Source: Bryoerythrophyllum caledonicum
Lineage: Eukaryota; Streptophyta; Bryopsida; Pottiales; Pottiaceae
Length of the DNA: 64,000 bases
Reading direction: 5' to 3'
Assembly (NCBI GenBank): GCA_963971425.1
Contig: OZ020518.1
Span: 31,006,770-31,070,769 of the forward strand
Shown: piece after piece, positions 10,135-21,545 of the stretch
Position numbering within the stretch: position 1 is the stretch's first letter
Layout of the letters: every line of letters starts with the position of its first letter
Made by a program: the position numbers and the translations under genes
The notes under the pieces: model-generated
The model's database searches: none
Seen by the model: the letters and a program-made list of their open reading frames with translations, nothing else
What the model was told of the DNA's origin: nothing

Positions 10135-10322
10135 ATCTTAGAGGATCTTTCTGCATCTTGTCACTACCTCAAGGCTTAGGAGCGTCCACCAGCTGGTTTT
10201 CATGCTGATTCCAGCAGTCTCCTGACCACGCGTGCATCAGCCGCTCTGACAAGCCAAGGAATCGAACCCAAACCGACGAGGTGCAACAAAATGCTCAGCC
10301 AACCAAACTGAGCCGCGGTCGA
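10135..10322 (-). mobile_element. tRNA-derived SINE relic
   Basis: Read on the minus strand, 10317-10292 gives GCGGCTCAGTTTGGTTGGC, a good match to a tRNA A box. 10268-10258 gives GGTTCGATTCC, a near-perfect B box. The box spacing, about 30 bases, fits an internal RNA polymerase III promoter. The sequence does not fold as an intact tRNA and continues past the B box into unrelated body sequence, as plant SINEs do. The 3' limit is uncertain. Confidence 0.6.
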
Positions 10323-10329
10323 TGACAGT

Positions 10330-12060
10330 GCGTGGGCTCTAATGATATATTAGCCATTATCTAACTCTTCTAAGATCAAAAAACCTAAACAGAGCGCTAT
10401 GGTATTTTAGTTTGTAGTAGAAGTAAGAAATATTAATGTTTGGAGTCAAGTTAAAGGAAAAAAATATGGGCAGCTACTTATAAATATTATAGATAAGATA
10501 TAAGAGAGAACCTAAGATTATATGGGAAGATATGGGCAATGATTGGAGGTAAATTGACTTAGGTGACCAAACTTTTGTCAAAATAAGAGGCTTGAAGGCG
10601 TGGGCTGATGTTGATCCTTGACTTTCTTGCCCTTCTCCCCTGCTCGAACTCTTCTCCCCTGCTCGAACTCTTCTCCCATGCTCGAACTCTTCTCCCCTGC
10701 TCGAACTCTTCTCCTCAAGACTACAAATAGCCCTCGGGTTTCTGGTAGTAGCATCGCAAGTTTTTAAAATTTGATTGTTAATTTTTGGAGTATTGTTCCT
10801 CTTGTTGTTAGCGTTCCAGTGATGTATCACACGCTCCAATCGAAGTCGTAGTAAAGCCATGGTACGGATTTGAATAAAGAGGGGTTTAGAAATTGAGGCA
10901 GTAATGTATAAAGACTTTGAAGGAGTGGTGTTCGACGATCATTGTGAATTTGATAGTGAGATTTTGAGGGTAGTATTTCAATTTCCTTAAAAAGCTTTTG
11001 TCGAAATCTTCGATGCATTAGGACTAAAATCTAAAAGCTATGAGGTAAATTGTAACCGGGATTTTGAGAGGGATTCAAGGGCAGAACTTGGTATACAGAA
11101 ACTACGCTTTGGGAGATTATTGATAGAGACTTTAATATTAATTTTTTTGAGGAAGTGTTCTTTGTTATATAAATGACTTATATACAAATTTTGAGATCTT
11201 TGTCCGTAATAGAATTGGAGTGATGAAGAGTTGAAGTAAAGAGGGCCTGAAATTAGAGGCAGAGGAGTTTAAGGCCATGGATCTTATTGAGAATTGATCC
11301 AATAGTAATGAAAACTTGTATATAGCTTTTTAACAAGGTTGTAAAGGTTGTGTCAAAATCCTAGAATCATTGGACTTGTAGATAAAAAATTATGTAAAAA
11401 TTAGTGATGGGATTTTTAGGGGCAGTGTTTGAAGATGGGAACTTCTAGATTTGAGAGTGTTATGGAGATAGACTAGAAGCAAAAGAAAGACATAGTAGCT
11501 ATTTTTTATGTTTGTTGAAGCCATACATACAAGATAAGTCTTGCACTTAACTACCTAAATGCAAAAAAAGACCGTGTGTTTCCTAAAGCAAAGTTCTCTC
11601 AACACGACACCGTGCTCATTATTTGATCCGCCTGTGCCGGCTCTTTACACGTAACCTAGTAGAGATATATTGTCAAACACGGAATGTGCAAGTTTAGCAT
11701 TTAATAGCAAACACATGACCAAAATCCATAATGCGGTGGAGAATTCAAATGGTCCTTCGGGCATCTGCATCCATCTTGCCAACCAACATGCCAAGGAGCA
11801 CATGGCGTGTTTGATTCCCAGGAGCTCTCCACCATGCATAAATTTCATCCCTCCAAATATACCGAGACGTCAAAATATGGCATTTTCATGTCAACTTGAT
11901 GTGAGCTTTGGAGGCATGCCATAATTTTCGGGTCAATGCAAATTGGTGGGGAAAAAACAGGATTAGATGAGCTGGGGTGAATATTTCTTGCGGTGAATGA
12001 GGGGAATATCAAAATTTTAGGCGGGTTGCTTTGGTGCTCAAGCGGAGCAGTCATAGTTCA
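10330..12060. other. Intergenic, no gene recognised apart from the small repeat noted
   Basis: AT-rich sequence. Short open frames on either strand (for example around 10474-10860 and 11645-11924) have no recognisable domain. The 3' part, 11650-12060, may belong to the LINE relic that follows, but I see no RT motif. Confidence 0.4.
10632..10715. repeat. 19-bp tandem repeat, about 4.4 copies
   Basis: The unit CTTCTCCCCTGCTCGAACT repeats at 10632, 10651, 10670 and 10689 with one substitution (CCAT for CCCT) in the third unit, then a partial unit. Confidence 0.95.
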
Positions 12061-12063
12061 AAC

Positions 12064-12615
12064 TTGGTAGCCCAGAGGTCATTATGTCCATGTGCCAAAT
12101 CGTATGGGGACTCAACACCGTGAGGAGCGGCGCAGATGCTCATAGTGGGCTAAACCCAACAAAAGACATGCCATCTTTGCAACCACGTTGCCCACGAAGT
12201 TCATAGACATTAGCAGGATTTGGCTCCTATTGAAGGGGGTTACACTGTGGCGCTCTGGATTGCTAGGAATGATTGGATGTTGAATCAACACCGATGGACT
12301 GAACACAAGGTTTAGAATGTTATTTGGCAAGGCTTGGCGGATTACAAGAGGGTGGCATCGGGCCGTGCTATGACGGTCAACTCCAATCAAAGTAGGGTAA
12401 AATCCACCACCCATTTTGACGCCAATCGGGGTTGCTTCAAGGATGTGTGCGTTAGACATGGTGAACGTGTGACATGGATTAGAGAGTTCCATTAGTAGCT
12501 CAGTCTCTTTGTCGCATGGCTGGTCAAGGTGCGCTCCTTGTGTTGTTTTTGTGTTATTTTCTTGCAATTGAATTTCAATTTAATTTGTGCCAAAACAAAA
12601 AAAAAACAAAAAACA
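12064..12615 (+). mobile_element. 3' end of a LINE (non-LTR) element with A-rich tail
   Basis: On the plus strand, 12245-12365 reads ALWIARNDWMLNQHRWTEHK, a stop, then VIWQGLADYKRVA. This W-[IS]-x-R-N-x-x-[FL]-N....VIWQGL.DY pattern is typical of the C-terminal region after the RT of plant LINEs. About 230 bases later there is an A-rich run (12594-12612), as expected of a LINE 3' tail. The RT itself is absent, consistent with 5' truncation or decay. The 151-codon open frame on the opposite strand (12112-12567) is a shadow. Confidence 0.5.
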
Positions 12616-12619
12616 TATA

Positions 12620-13585
12620 TAAGGCAAAGTTTATTGTTTAACTCCGAAAGCATCAAGGCATTTTAGATGAATCTCTACTCCATTGATTGAAAACTGCCAA
12701 AACGAATCTTTTGAGAATGTAATAGTATGCTTTTCTTTTCAACTAATATGAGATGATGTGGTGAAACTTTTGGAAGTTTAATCGTACAGATTGAAAGATA
12801 ATTGCAATCAAAGTAAAAAAAATTGTCCCTCAAAGAAACACTTGGTCCTTTAGGAATTAAGGCCCCATACATGAGCTATTGCACATCAAAATAGTGCCTT
12901 GAGTTCTCAACAAATCTTATCATGTGAGTACCAACAAGCTTGACCAATAATGCCTACTCAAACTTACTCTGCTACTTTGTAGATATACCTAATATCCTTT
13001 AAATGAGTTCTAGTGGCAACTTTAAGAGCAACATCTATTGAACAACCTCCTTAACCCCTACATTCTGCCAAAATGAATCTTTTGAGAAAGACATTTTGCC
13101 CTTCGGAGGACCTTTGTCCCTTTAGGCAACTTCTTTTTATGTCAATTTTGATCACAAACATATGGATCCATTTAAAAAGAAATGCATAGTAATAGCTTCA
13201 TTAAGATATAATTTTTTCATATTGGACTTCTAGAATAAAAGTTTTGCTATTCTCAAAACAAATTTTGTCTTTAGTGTCAAACTTCCCACTTAAAGGCAAG
13301 TCAAAGGTTTTGCCCTATGCTGGACAAGGTACCAAAAAGGCATTCTATTCTACATGAAACATACATATTTTTTTTATTTTTCTATAATATTTTTTCTACT
13401 TCAGATTGTATAATGAAGGATTGTTTTGACTAATTGGATTTGAATTTTATAAGGCATTGCGTTTACAAAAAAAACAATGCAAACTAGGAATTTTTCAAGC
13501 CTCCAAATCTAGTATAATATATATTTTAATTGTTACGGCCCTCTTCTACCTTTAAAAACTGGTGTATAAGGACCTAACATCACAC
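12620..13585. other. Intergenic, no gene seen
   Basis: AT-rich sequence with repeated CTGCCAAAAYGAATCTTTTGAG words (12695 and 13067), which suggest a decayed dispersed repeat. No coding signal. Confidence 0.4.
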
Positions 13586-13890
13586 ACACCATGGGCGTGG
13601 ACAGGATATCCCCCAAGCTCGGACTTACCCGAGGTGGGCCCAGGTCTTAATTGCATGGGCTCATTTTTCTGGCCCTCCCATTTTGGGGGGGTCAGAGGCT
13701 TTTTTTGGCTTTTTTTTACAAAATTGGGGCCTACGGTCCTAGTTTAGTTCTAGAGACCCTCTCTTGCTAAATTTAGTACCCCATCCAAAAACAAAATAGG
13801 GGCCAAGTTTTGGCCCCACCACCTCCTCTCCCACCTGGTAAGTCCGAGCGTGGGGGATGTCTTGTCAAATCGCACACCATGATGGTGTAA
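13585..13890. mobile_element. Foldback/MITE-like inverted repeat
   Basis: The arm at about 13600-13630 (ATCCCCCAAGCTCGGACTTA) is matched in inverted form at about 13840-13869 (TAAGTCCGAGCGTGGGGGAT). Similarity extends to the flanking CACACCAT and ATGGTGTG words. The loop of about 200 bp has no coding capacity. The superfamily is not assignable because I cannot fix a target duplication. Confidence 0.55.
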
Positions 13891-14659
13891 AATTTAGACC
13901 TTTGGTACTGTAGAAATTTGACACCAACTAAAGTCAAAGTGTGTTGACACACTTCATGCATGGATGATAAAATATATCTTTCTTCACTTCAAACACTAAA
14001 ATCGTCCAATCCATGTAGTCAAAGTTTATGAATTTTTTAAGATCTTTTGGTGATAAATGGTCAAGGAACTTAAGGTAGGATCAAAATAAGAAGAACTCCA
14101 TTCCTCACTTAAGGGGGCTAGAGTGAATAAAGTGTTTGTTCATTCCACCACTAAACCAATGTCCTCTAGACTAAGGTAGGATCAAATGGTACGTGAGTAT
14201 GGTGAACTCACTTACTTGATTACAAGTTGTTAAGTATGTAAGTACATACATACTCCACCCCTCAATGGCATCTCACAAAGACAATTCTAGACACACGGGC
14301 AGGGTGCTCCCTCCCTTGACGACTCTGTAGCCCTCCACAAGGGCTCTTCTTCCCTCTCTGTTTGCTCCTGCTTGCACACCCAAATTTACTCTAAGAGGTA
14401 GTTCCTCTACGACCGTCGATAGAATCACATGAGCGATAAACCTAAGGATGATAGTTGGAACATATTTTCTTTATGTTGTTGAACCAGGTTCTCCAGGAGA
14501 TGATGCATTGATGATTGATGTGTCTAAGACCCCCTCGAGAACCTGAAAATGATGGATAGATAATAGTTGGTGGGGTTAATTCTTGGAATTCTCCCTCAAC
14601 CATAGTGGTTTGTCCTTTGGTCAGTCCTTTGGTCTGTCACTTAGTTACATTGGCACTTA

Positions 14660-15172
14660 GGGCCGCTTTACACCTAGAGGCCGGGCCAATTCATTGTGTC
14701 ACAGGCTTGAAATCCTCCCTTCCGATTGGTTGAATGCCTGAAATTTGCCCGAAGCCCTTTACACCTAGAGGCCGGGCCAACTTGGTTGTCAAAAAAAATT
14801 TCTAAAAAACTATGATCTGACATGGCCCGAGCATGGCCCGAGCTTGGTGAATTGGGTGCACCAAGAATGGAAGGCCAATTCTTGGCCTAAAGGCCAATGC
14901 CATATTCAAATTTTAAAAACTTTTTTGAATCATTTTTTTTTTTCTTCAACAAGTCATACCCAAAAAAAAGAGAGAGAAGGGCTAAAATTCTCTAGATTTA
15001 TTGAGTCGGCCCGGCTTCTTGGCCCCAAGGGCTTTACATATGGGAGAATTGGCCCCGGTTATAATCTTATTATATGACTACTTGAGGTCGGCCTCTAGCC
15101 CAAAAATGGGCTGAAATTTTGTGCAATCGGCTTGGAGATGAATTGGCCCGGCCTCTAGGTGTAAAGCGGCCC
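14660..15172. mobile_element. PIF/Harbinger-type MITE, 513 bp
   Basis: The terminal inverted repeats start GGGCCGCTTTACACCTAGAG at 14660 and end with the exact reverse complement at 15172. They match over about 35 bases. Both ends are flanked by TTA (14657-14659 and 15173-15175). A 3-bp TTA duplication with GGG-starting termini is the hallmark of the PIF/Harbinger superfamily. There is no transposase, so it is non-autonomous. A second copy of the terminal sequence lies inside the left arm near 14755-14783, with a diverged inverted partner near 15006-15055. Confidence 0.85.
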
Positions 15173-15175
15173 TTA

Positions 15176-16861
15176 GTTACATTGACTCTCCCCCTCCGCT
15201 CTGTAATTCTGTGGCTGAGTCATGGCTCGTGATATCTATTTTGGTAGTTGGGCAGCAAGGGTTTATTGGAACCCATGTGGTTCTTTGTAATTTGGTTTGT
15301 ATTTTTATCCTGGAACCGAGGCTTTCAACTGCACCCCTCAATAGCTGACATGTTTACAGTAGCAGAGTACCTGTTGAGTACACATACTCTAGTATGAGTA
15401 CATTTACTCTGTGACTTTGAATTAAGGGATTAGCATTAACCACTATTAGCAACCATATCATATCTCACTTTAAAAAAAAAGTGTTGTCCTTAGCTCATTG
15501 AGAATGCGGAAAAGCTTCCTTTATCTGGTCCTTGTGACTAAACTCGTGCACTCACTCAAAAAAACCCTCAAACTAGGTTTGCAAGTGGGAATTTTGGGGT
15601 CAGACACTTCTGTGAGTTTTCCATTACTGATTGATTTCACACAGCACGATTGATTGACCACATCAAGAAGGGAAATGTGAAGCTTTGGATCATGAAATTT
15701 GCTTGGTGTGTGTAGAAACACATCCACTCTCAACTCATGTGGTACAATCATCTTGTACCCAAACCTTAGTACATGGAGCAAAACAAGATGCTTTGATTCA
15801 CCAGGTTACAAATAGCAATGAATCATGATACTTGAATGGTTCCAGAGGACAGCATTTGGTGAGGTGATCAATTATTCCTTTCACAATGGAGAACAAAATT
15901 GTGAGATAACTGTGAGCTGGTTTCTGGTAGATTTTTGTGGCACAAAATGAGTCACTACTCACTACAGCAACCAGCTATGAAGCTTGTATTGCCAAAGGTT
16001 GCAGACACTATTCCCATTTGTTCAAGCCATGCAACTTACAAGAGATATTGATCTTCACATAATAAATAAGGTAAGCCACCCATGACCAACAACTTAACCC
16101 CTAAATTTCCCTGACAATTTCACACCTAAAATGCTTCAAAACTGTTAATTCTAGTGCGATGAGTAAGGAAGGAAACAAAAAATAAATAAAGATAGTTTTA
16201 ACCGTAGGATCTAATTTACACTTAATAATGAACATACTCACAAAATTTCATCAACTTTGACCACACGGATTTAAAGATTGTAGTGTTTCAAGTTTAAAAA
16301 ATGGTTCATTTTCATCCCTGCGTTGAGTGGACCAGCAGACTTTGACTTCACTTGGTGTCAAAGTTTTGCACTAGACAAGGTCTAAATTTTAAATCATCAT
16401 GTGGATCATGATACTAACTCCTTGTACACTAATTTTTAGGGTTAAAAAAGGGTGAAGCATATTGAAAAAATTGTGCAAGGAGTGGAGTTTCAAAAAGAGC
16501 CAGTTCACCTTTTAATTTTTTGGGAACAATATGTGTTTTAGATTGATACTCCAAACGGTCAGTAAGAAGGTCTGTACCACATCTTGAATAGAAAAAATAA
16601 AAAGTGAAAAATATGAAGATCTTGAAGTTTTATGTGGAAAAGAAGAAGTTTTTTGGTCTTTTGCCCAACAATGTATGGCAATGTCTACAAATTCTTGATT
16701 AGGGATAAAATGCATAATTCCACTAAAGAAAAAAAAAATTGACAATATGAAAGGAAAGAATATTACCTACTACGGTGCTATTGAAAATCTCAAATCTACT
16801 AGAGTGTCCTAGAAAAAGTTTTTGGAGTTGCTCGACGTGCCCGCACTCAACAACTTTTTCA
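15176..16861. other. Intergenic, repeat-derived, no gene
   Basis: No coding signal. The segment 16180-16440 shares words such as GTGTCAAAGTTTTG and TAGTGTTTCAAG with neighbouring repeats (13910-14060, 17640-17930), so much of it is probably decayed transposon sequence. Confidence 0.4.
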
Positions 16862-18020
16862 TTAACCCCTAAAGGACCAGAGTCTCCTTCGGGGGGATTT
16901 CAGATTTTGGGCAGGTTCCTAAAATTCGAAACAAAATCCTTTTTTTAAAAAACTTTTGATCTAGATCGGCCCTGATAGAAGCTTCGTGGAGGTTTTTTTT
17001 TTTATAAAATTGGATTTACGGTTTGAAAGTTAGTACCACCTATTGTCAAAAATGGGGAGGCTGGGCAGCCTAGGCACCCCTGATAACCAATAAAACACAT
17101 GTGTGAAAGAGGGGCACTAAATAGGGGCACAAAGGGTGGAAGGAGGGTGGGACAACCCAAATCAAGGGGAAGAATGGTGGAAGGGAAGACCCCAAGAATT
17201 CCAAGAAAAGGGATAAATAGATTTTTTTTTTAAATAGCATAAAACTCATGGCAAGTGGCGCATGGCAGGGGCTGTGGCGGGGCCCGGGTAATGAAACAGA
17301 TGGCACGTGTGAAAAAAAAAAAAAAACGCCTCCTTGCAGTGGCGGGCCACCTCGAGGAGCTGCACGGGTCCCGCACATGGGAGTGGGTGTGGCCCTTCAT
17401 TTCTTGAATGGTCCCCATTTTGAAGCCCTGCCCTCACCTATAATATTTGAGTATTTCAATAAATTCATTAAAATTAGAGATTTTACCCGTTTTGGAAATT
17501 AAAAAATCTTGAATAAGTAAAAAATTAAATTCCACATTTCAACCGAACGGATTTCTAAATTTAGAAATTTGTAGTTAGCAAATAATTTCTCACTTCATTT
17601 GTAGTCATTTGCATTCTTTTATACCCCCTTTCACTAAAGTATTTATTTGAGCATGATGTACCACTCGAGATGACCTCAAATTTTGCACACACTTAGCTAA
17701 CATCATATTCTTTGCATTGGTAATGGTTTCCAACACAATGTACTGTAAAGACTAGAAAATATGCTTAGTCAAAGTGAGCTGACTTTGTCAGGCAAGAGGG
17801 TAAAAAAACTACTTCTTGCACTTCAAACACTATAGTTTTCACATCCGTGCGGTGGATTGCAACTAAAATTTTACAGGATTATTTTACATGAGTCTAGTTT
17901 TAGAACTTATGGTTAAAAGTTGAGAATTCTTCTAAAAAATGTGATTATTGCGGCCATGTTTGACAATGGCAGTTTTGGACTAGTTTTTGACAGAAATTGT
18001 CAAGGAACTTTAGGGGTTAA
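16862..18020. mobile_element. TTAA-flanked inverted-repeat element, 1.16 kb
   Basis: The left end is TTAACCCCTAAAGG at 16862. The right end is CTTTAGGGGTTAA, ending at 18020. The ends are inverted repeats of about 13 bases including TTAA. No transposase is present. It shares the TTAA + CCC start with other elements in this window (18407, 19464, 23342). A TTAA target duplication with a CCC-starting terminus is characteristic of piggyBac; Sola3 elements also use TTAA. Confidence 0.55.
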
Positions 18021-18406
18021 GATGGCATAAATTTTTTTCTATAAGTCCAATGAGAATTAAAATTATACTCCAACGTACCTCTTGTTGTCTTGCATCTCAG
18101 AACAAAATTTCAAGAATTGCAAATATAAATTCCAACCATGGGAACGTGCACAAGATATGCAAAAGCCCACCTTGTGACTTTTTGCATTTAGGGGTTGAGC
18201 AATGTGCATATTTGGAGAAAACATATTAAATGTAAAAAGATTCAATGATATCCAAGACAATTACAATTTCACTCAAAGTGATATAATATTTTTTGTGATG
18301 AAATGTGAATTAGTCATGAATTTTTTTAAAGTGTGTTGCCATGTTTAGCTAGTGGCCATCAATATGTACGCCTTTTTAGCGCCAACAAAAAGCAAGGGGT
18401 TCATCA

Positions 18407-18726
18407 TTAACCCTTTAATGCCAGAGGTCTTATGAAGGCACGGGAGAATCCGTGAGTGTGCTTAATCGTGCACAACAACAAGTACATAATGCACAACAAT
18501 ATCTACACATAAGGTACATTTCACATGGACCCCACTTCACAAAAATCATTGTAGCTTTCCAATGCTTGCACCAATGGGCTCGGAAATTGTTTCATTTCAA
18601 ACCAATGAACTAGTGTCACACACGTTTCCAACAAAAAAAAATGCATCAAACATACACAGAAGGAGCTATATCTTGGAAAGCACCAGAATTGACCCAAGAA
18701 CAACCACCTCGGCACTAAAGGGTTGA
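18407..18726 (+). mobile_element. TTAA-flanked MITE copy 1, 320 bp
   Basis: The left end is TTAACCCTTTAATGCC and the right end is GGCACTAAAGGGTTGA, giving near-perfect inverted termini (the right TTAA has become TTGA). The body contains CATTGTAGCTTTCCAATGC, matched in inverted orientation in the copy at 19464-19783, which has the same total length of 320 bp. Confidence 0.75.
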
Positions 18727-19463
18727 TAGCAAACCTTCATTTGGAGGTGAATGGATGGTAATGGGATAGAAGTGGGTTGGATATACCGCAATTTTTTAGG
18801 TGTCGGCTATAGGTTTTGATTGGTTACTATGGGGATTATCTTATATCCACACTTACAACTTCAAGTGAGAAGCTCAAATCTATAAAATTATAAATGAATG
18901 GAAGAATTGCTTATCAATATGTTTCTATGAATAATTGAAGTAAATGTTTGTAGATCCCCGTAGTTGTTAGTAACTTTTCCATTCTTAACTAACATGACCT
19001 TCCAATCACTTACCACCATTTGAGTAATTGTTTTGATCCAAAATCAAATAAAAGGTAATTGTGATAGGGACTAAGAGAATTAGATACAAGTGCATTTACA
19101 AGAAACCACTTTTAATCAAACATTCTAATAGTATCCTCCACCTTATTGGAAATTTTTGGCTTCACTACTTGGGATTGGCCAATATATTTAATATGACAAT
19201 TTGTGTGTAAGTCTTTACTTACGATGAATAATGTGAATTTTCCAATTCAATTGGATAATATGCTATCTTCAAGAGATGAAAATTTAAGGGCTTCTCTATA
19301 TACATGATTGTGAATTTAAATGAATCTCTGGATTCAAGTGATTGAGTGATGAGTATGCAATTGTGTTGTTCTCATGTTGTGGTGTTCAAGTAGGAATCTC
19401 ATTCACAATAGAGAAGAATTCCAAATTTAGGGTTTAGATATGAAACCATGTAATAGAGATGGA

Positions 19464-19783
19464 TTAATTCCTAAGTGTTGGGATGGCATTTTTGGGTCAA
19501 TTCTAGTGCTTTGTGGGGTATAGCTCCTTTGTGTAAGTTAGATGCATTTTTTCCCGCAAGGATTGTGTCTCGCATTAGTTCATACGCTTCAAATGGAACA
19601 ATTTTTGGGCGCATTGGTGCAAGCATTAGAAAGCTACAATGATTTATGTGAAGTGGGATCAACATGAAATGTACCCTATGTGTAGATATTGTTGTGCATT
19701 ATGTACTAATAATTGTACATGATCTAGTACACTCGTGCATTCTCCCCTGCCTTGTGTTCAAGACCTCGGAGTTACTGGGTTAA
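19464..19783 (-). mobile_element. TTAA-flanked MITE copy 2, 320 bp, inverted
   Basis: It starts TTAATTCCTAAGTGTTGGGA and ends GTTACTGGGTTAA. The body read on the minus strand matches copy 1 (for example TTGTAGCTTTCTAATGCTTG), so this is the same family in opposite orientation about 1 kb away. It encodes no protein. Confidence 0.75.
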
Positions 19784-20220
19784 GAAGAGCTTCAATGATG
19801 GATATGGTCATGGAAACGTCTTTTCCTAAAAAAGGTGTTACACCCAGAAATCTGTAAAAAATATTTTTAAAAATGTTATTTAGAATGTAATTTTAGAGTG
19901 TTATTTCATCTACTTGAGATCACATTCTTTCTTAAAAGCATGCATGGTTGTGTGCCATGTGGGGAACTAATCTCATCATCCTCAACCTCAACTTCCATTC
20001 TTCACCTTGGGATGAGTAGATGTTGAAAGTAATTATGGTGAGATTACTTTCCCAGATGATGCATGGACATGAATTTTTAGATTAAAACAGACTTCCATGT
20101 AGCAAGAATACTCAATGATAATCTCATATTATATTTAGCTGGCTTTATACTGCATTAAAAAAGTTAAGCAATCCAGAGATGGTATTCCAAAGAAGATGAA
20201 AAGACAATAATAAAAATGTC

Positions 20221-21250
20221 TTAACCCTTTAACGTCTACGAGGCCCTTGCAAGGTCAATTTTGGTGTTTTTTTCTCTTCGAACTCATTTTACAACTGGCC
20301 ATTGTCTCTCACGTCCTCCAAAAGCATTTCAAGCTCCTCGTTAACATTCCAATGGATCTCTTCTATCTGCAATACATACAAGCATTAGCAAACTCCTAAA
20401 TTTGGCACACAAGAGGCTTGCATTATTTTCCAGATATTCTTCAAAAAATAGGATGATGGTACACTAAGTAATGCTATAGAGAAGGTAAATTTCTAGTGAA
20501 AGAAAAACATTATATTTCCAATTTTCCTTGGTGTTTATCAACCCCTGTGACACTCAATTGAGAGAGCACACATTAAAATGTATGTAACACCAAATCATGT
20601 GAGTTGATAACTTACATAATGATAAATGACATATTCTAACCTAAGTTTTTCAATACAATACTGAGAGAATTAGCTTGAGCAGTAGTTTCTTTTGTTACCA
20701 GGTTTGTGCCAAGCAAGGTCTGCAATGTGTAGAATATCATAAATTTTCCATGTGGATGGTATTGTCAGCATGAATGTTCCCCATATGAATGAATGTGGTT
20801 AAGCCATCATTTTTGAAGGGAGTAAGTTGTCCACTCACCACTGTCCTGACCGTGCAGAATTATTAATTCTTTGACGCCTCATTGGACCACCAGGCCCTGG
20901 GAGAATCTACGAAAGTCATAGATTACGCACAATATCATGCACACAATGGTTACATTTCACCCTGACCTCACTTCATGGAAATCGCTACAGCTTGGTAATG
21001 CCTACATAGATTGGAGATCAGGGAGATGCGTTGGAAAGCCACAGCGGAGCTCAAAGTCCATACTCAAGACCACAAAATCAACAATCAATCATGGGAAAAG
21101 TTACAACACCTAGAGCACCAAAATTGATTCTTTGAGGCCTTCATCTGTAGAGAGTGATGAGCTCACCAGGCCAGGGAAAATCTACTTGAAGCGTAATAGA
21201 TTATGCATTACATCATCTATAGAACAAATACATCTCATACCTTTTGAGAC
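20221..21250. repeat. Further fragments of the TTAA-flanked MITE family
   Basis: A terminus TTAACCCTTTAACGTC lies at 20221. Another, TTAATTCTTTGACGCCTC, lies at 20863 and is followed by the family body (GGAGAATCTACG, then TCACTTCATGGAAATCGCTA). A third partial start lies near 21130 (TTGAGGCCTTCATC). These are diverged or truncated copies whose exact limits are unclear. Confidence 0.5.
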
Positions 21251-21327
21251 CAAAAAACTTAAATGCTCAGAATTTGTGGAAGTGGGGTAATACAAAAATT
21301 ATATGGAACAAAATAAATATTGATGAG

Positions 21328-21417
21328 TTTGAAGCATGTTGAAACGAAATTCCTGCAGCACTACTCTGATGGTTTGAAGCATGTTGAAACGAAATTCCTG
21401 CAGCACTACTCTGATGG
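21328..21417. repeat. Perfect 45-bp tandem duplication
   Basis: The unit beginning TTTGAAGCATGTTGAAACGA occurs twice back to back with no mismatch, which points to a recent duplication. Confidence 0.95.
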
Positions 21418-21545
21418 GTTGTTAAGCACCTACAATATAATTGATAAAAGCTAGCCCATGGTTACATTACCTATAATATCCTTTCTAAAAGTTGTCATGC
21501 ATGAAACCTAATTCCACCGCACTTACGCGAGGATGAAATCATATA

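Noticed and set aside
10240-10322. Intact tRNA gene
   Set aside because: A and B boxes are present, but no acceptor stem or complete cloverleaf can be formed; a SINE relic explains it better.
12112-12567. 151-codon minus-strand frame
   Set aside because: The plus strand carries the LINE C-terminal motif in this interval; the minus frame has no domain.
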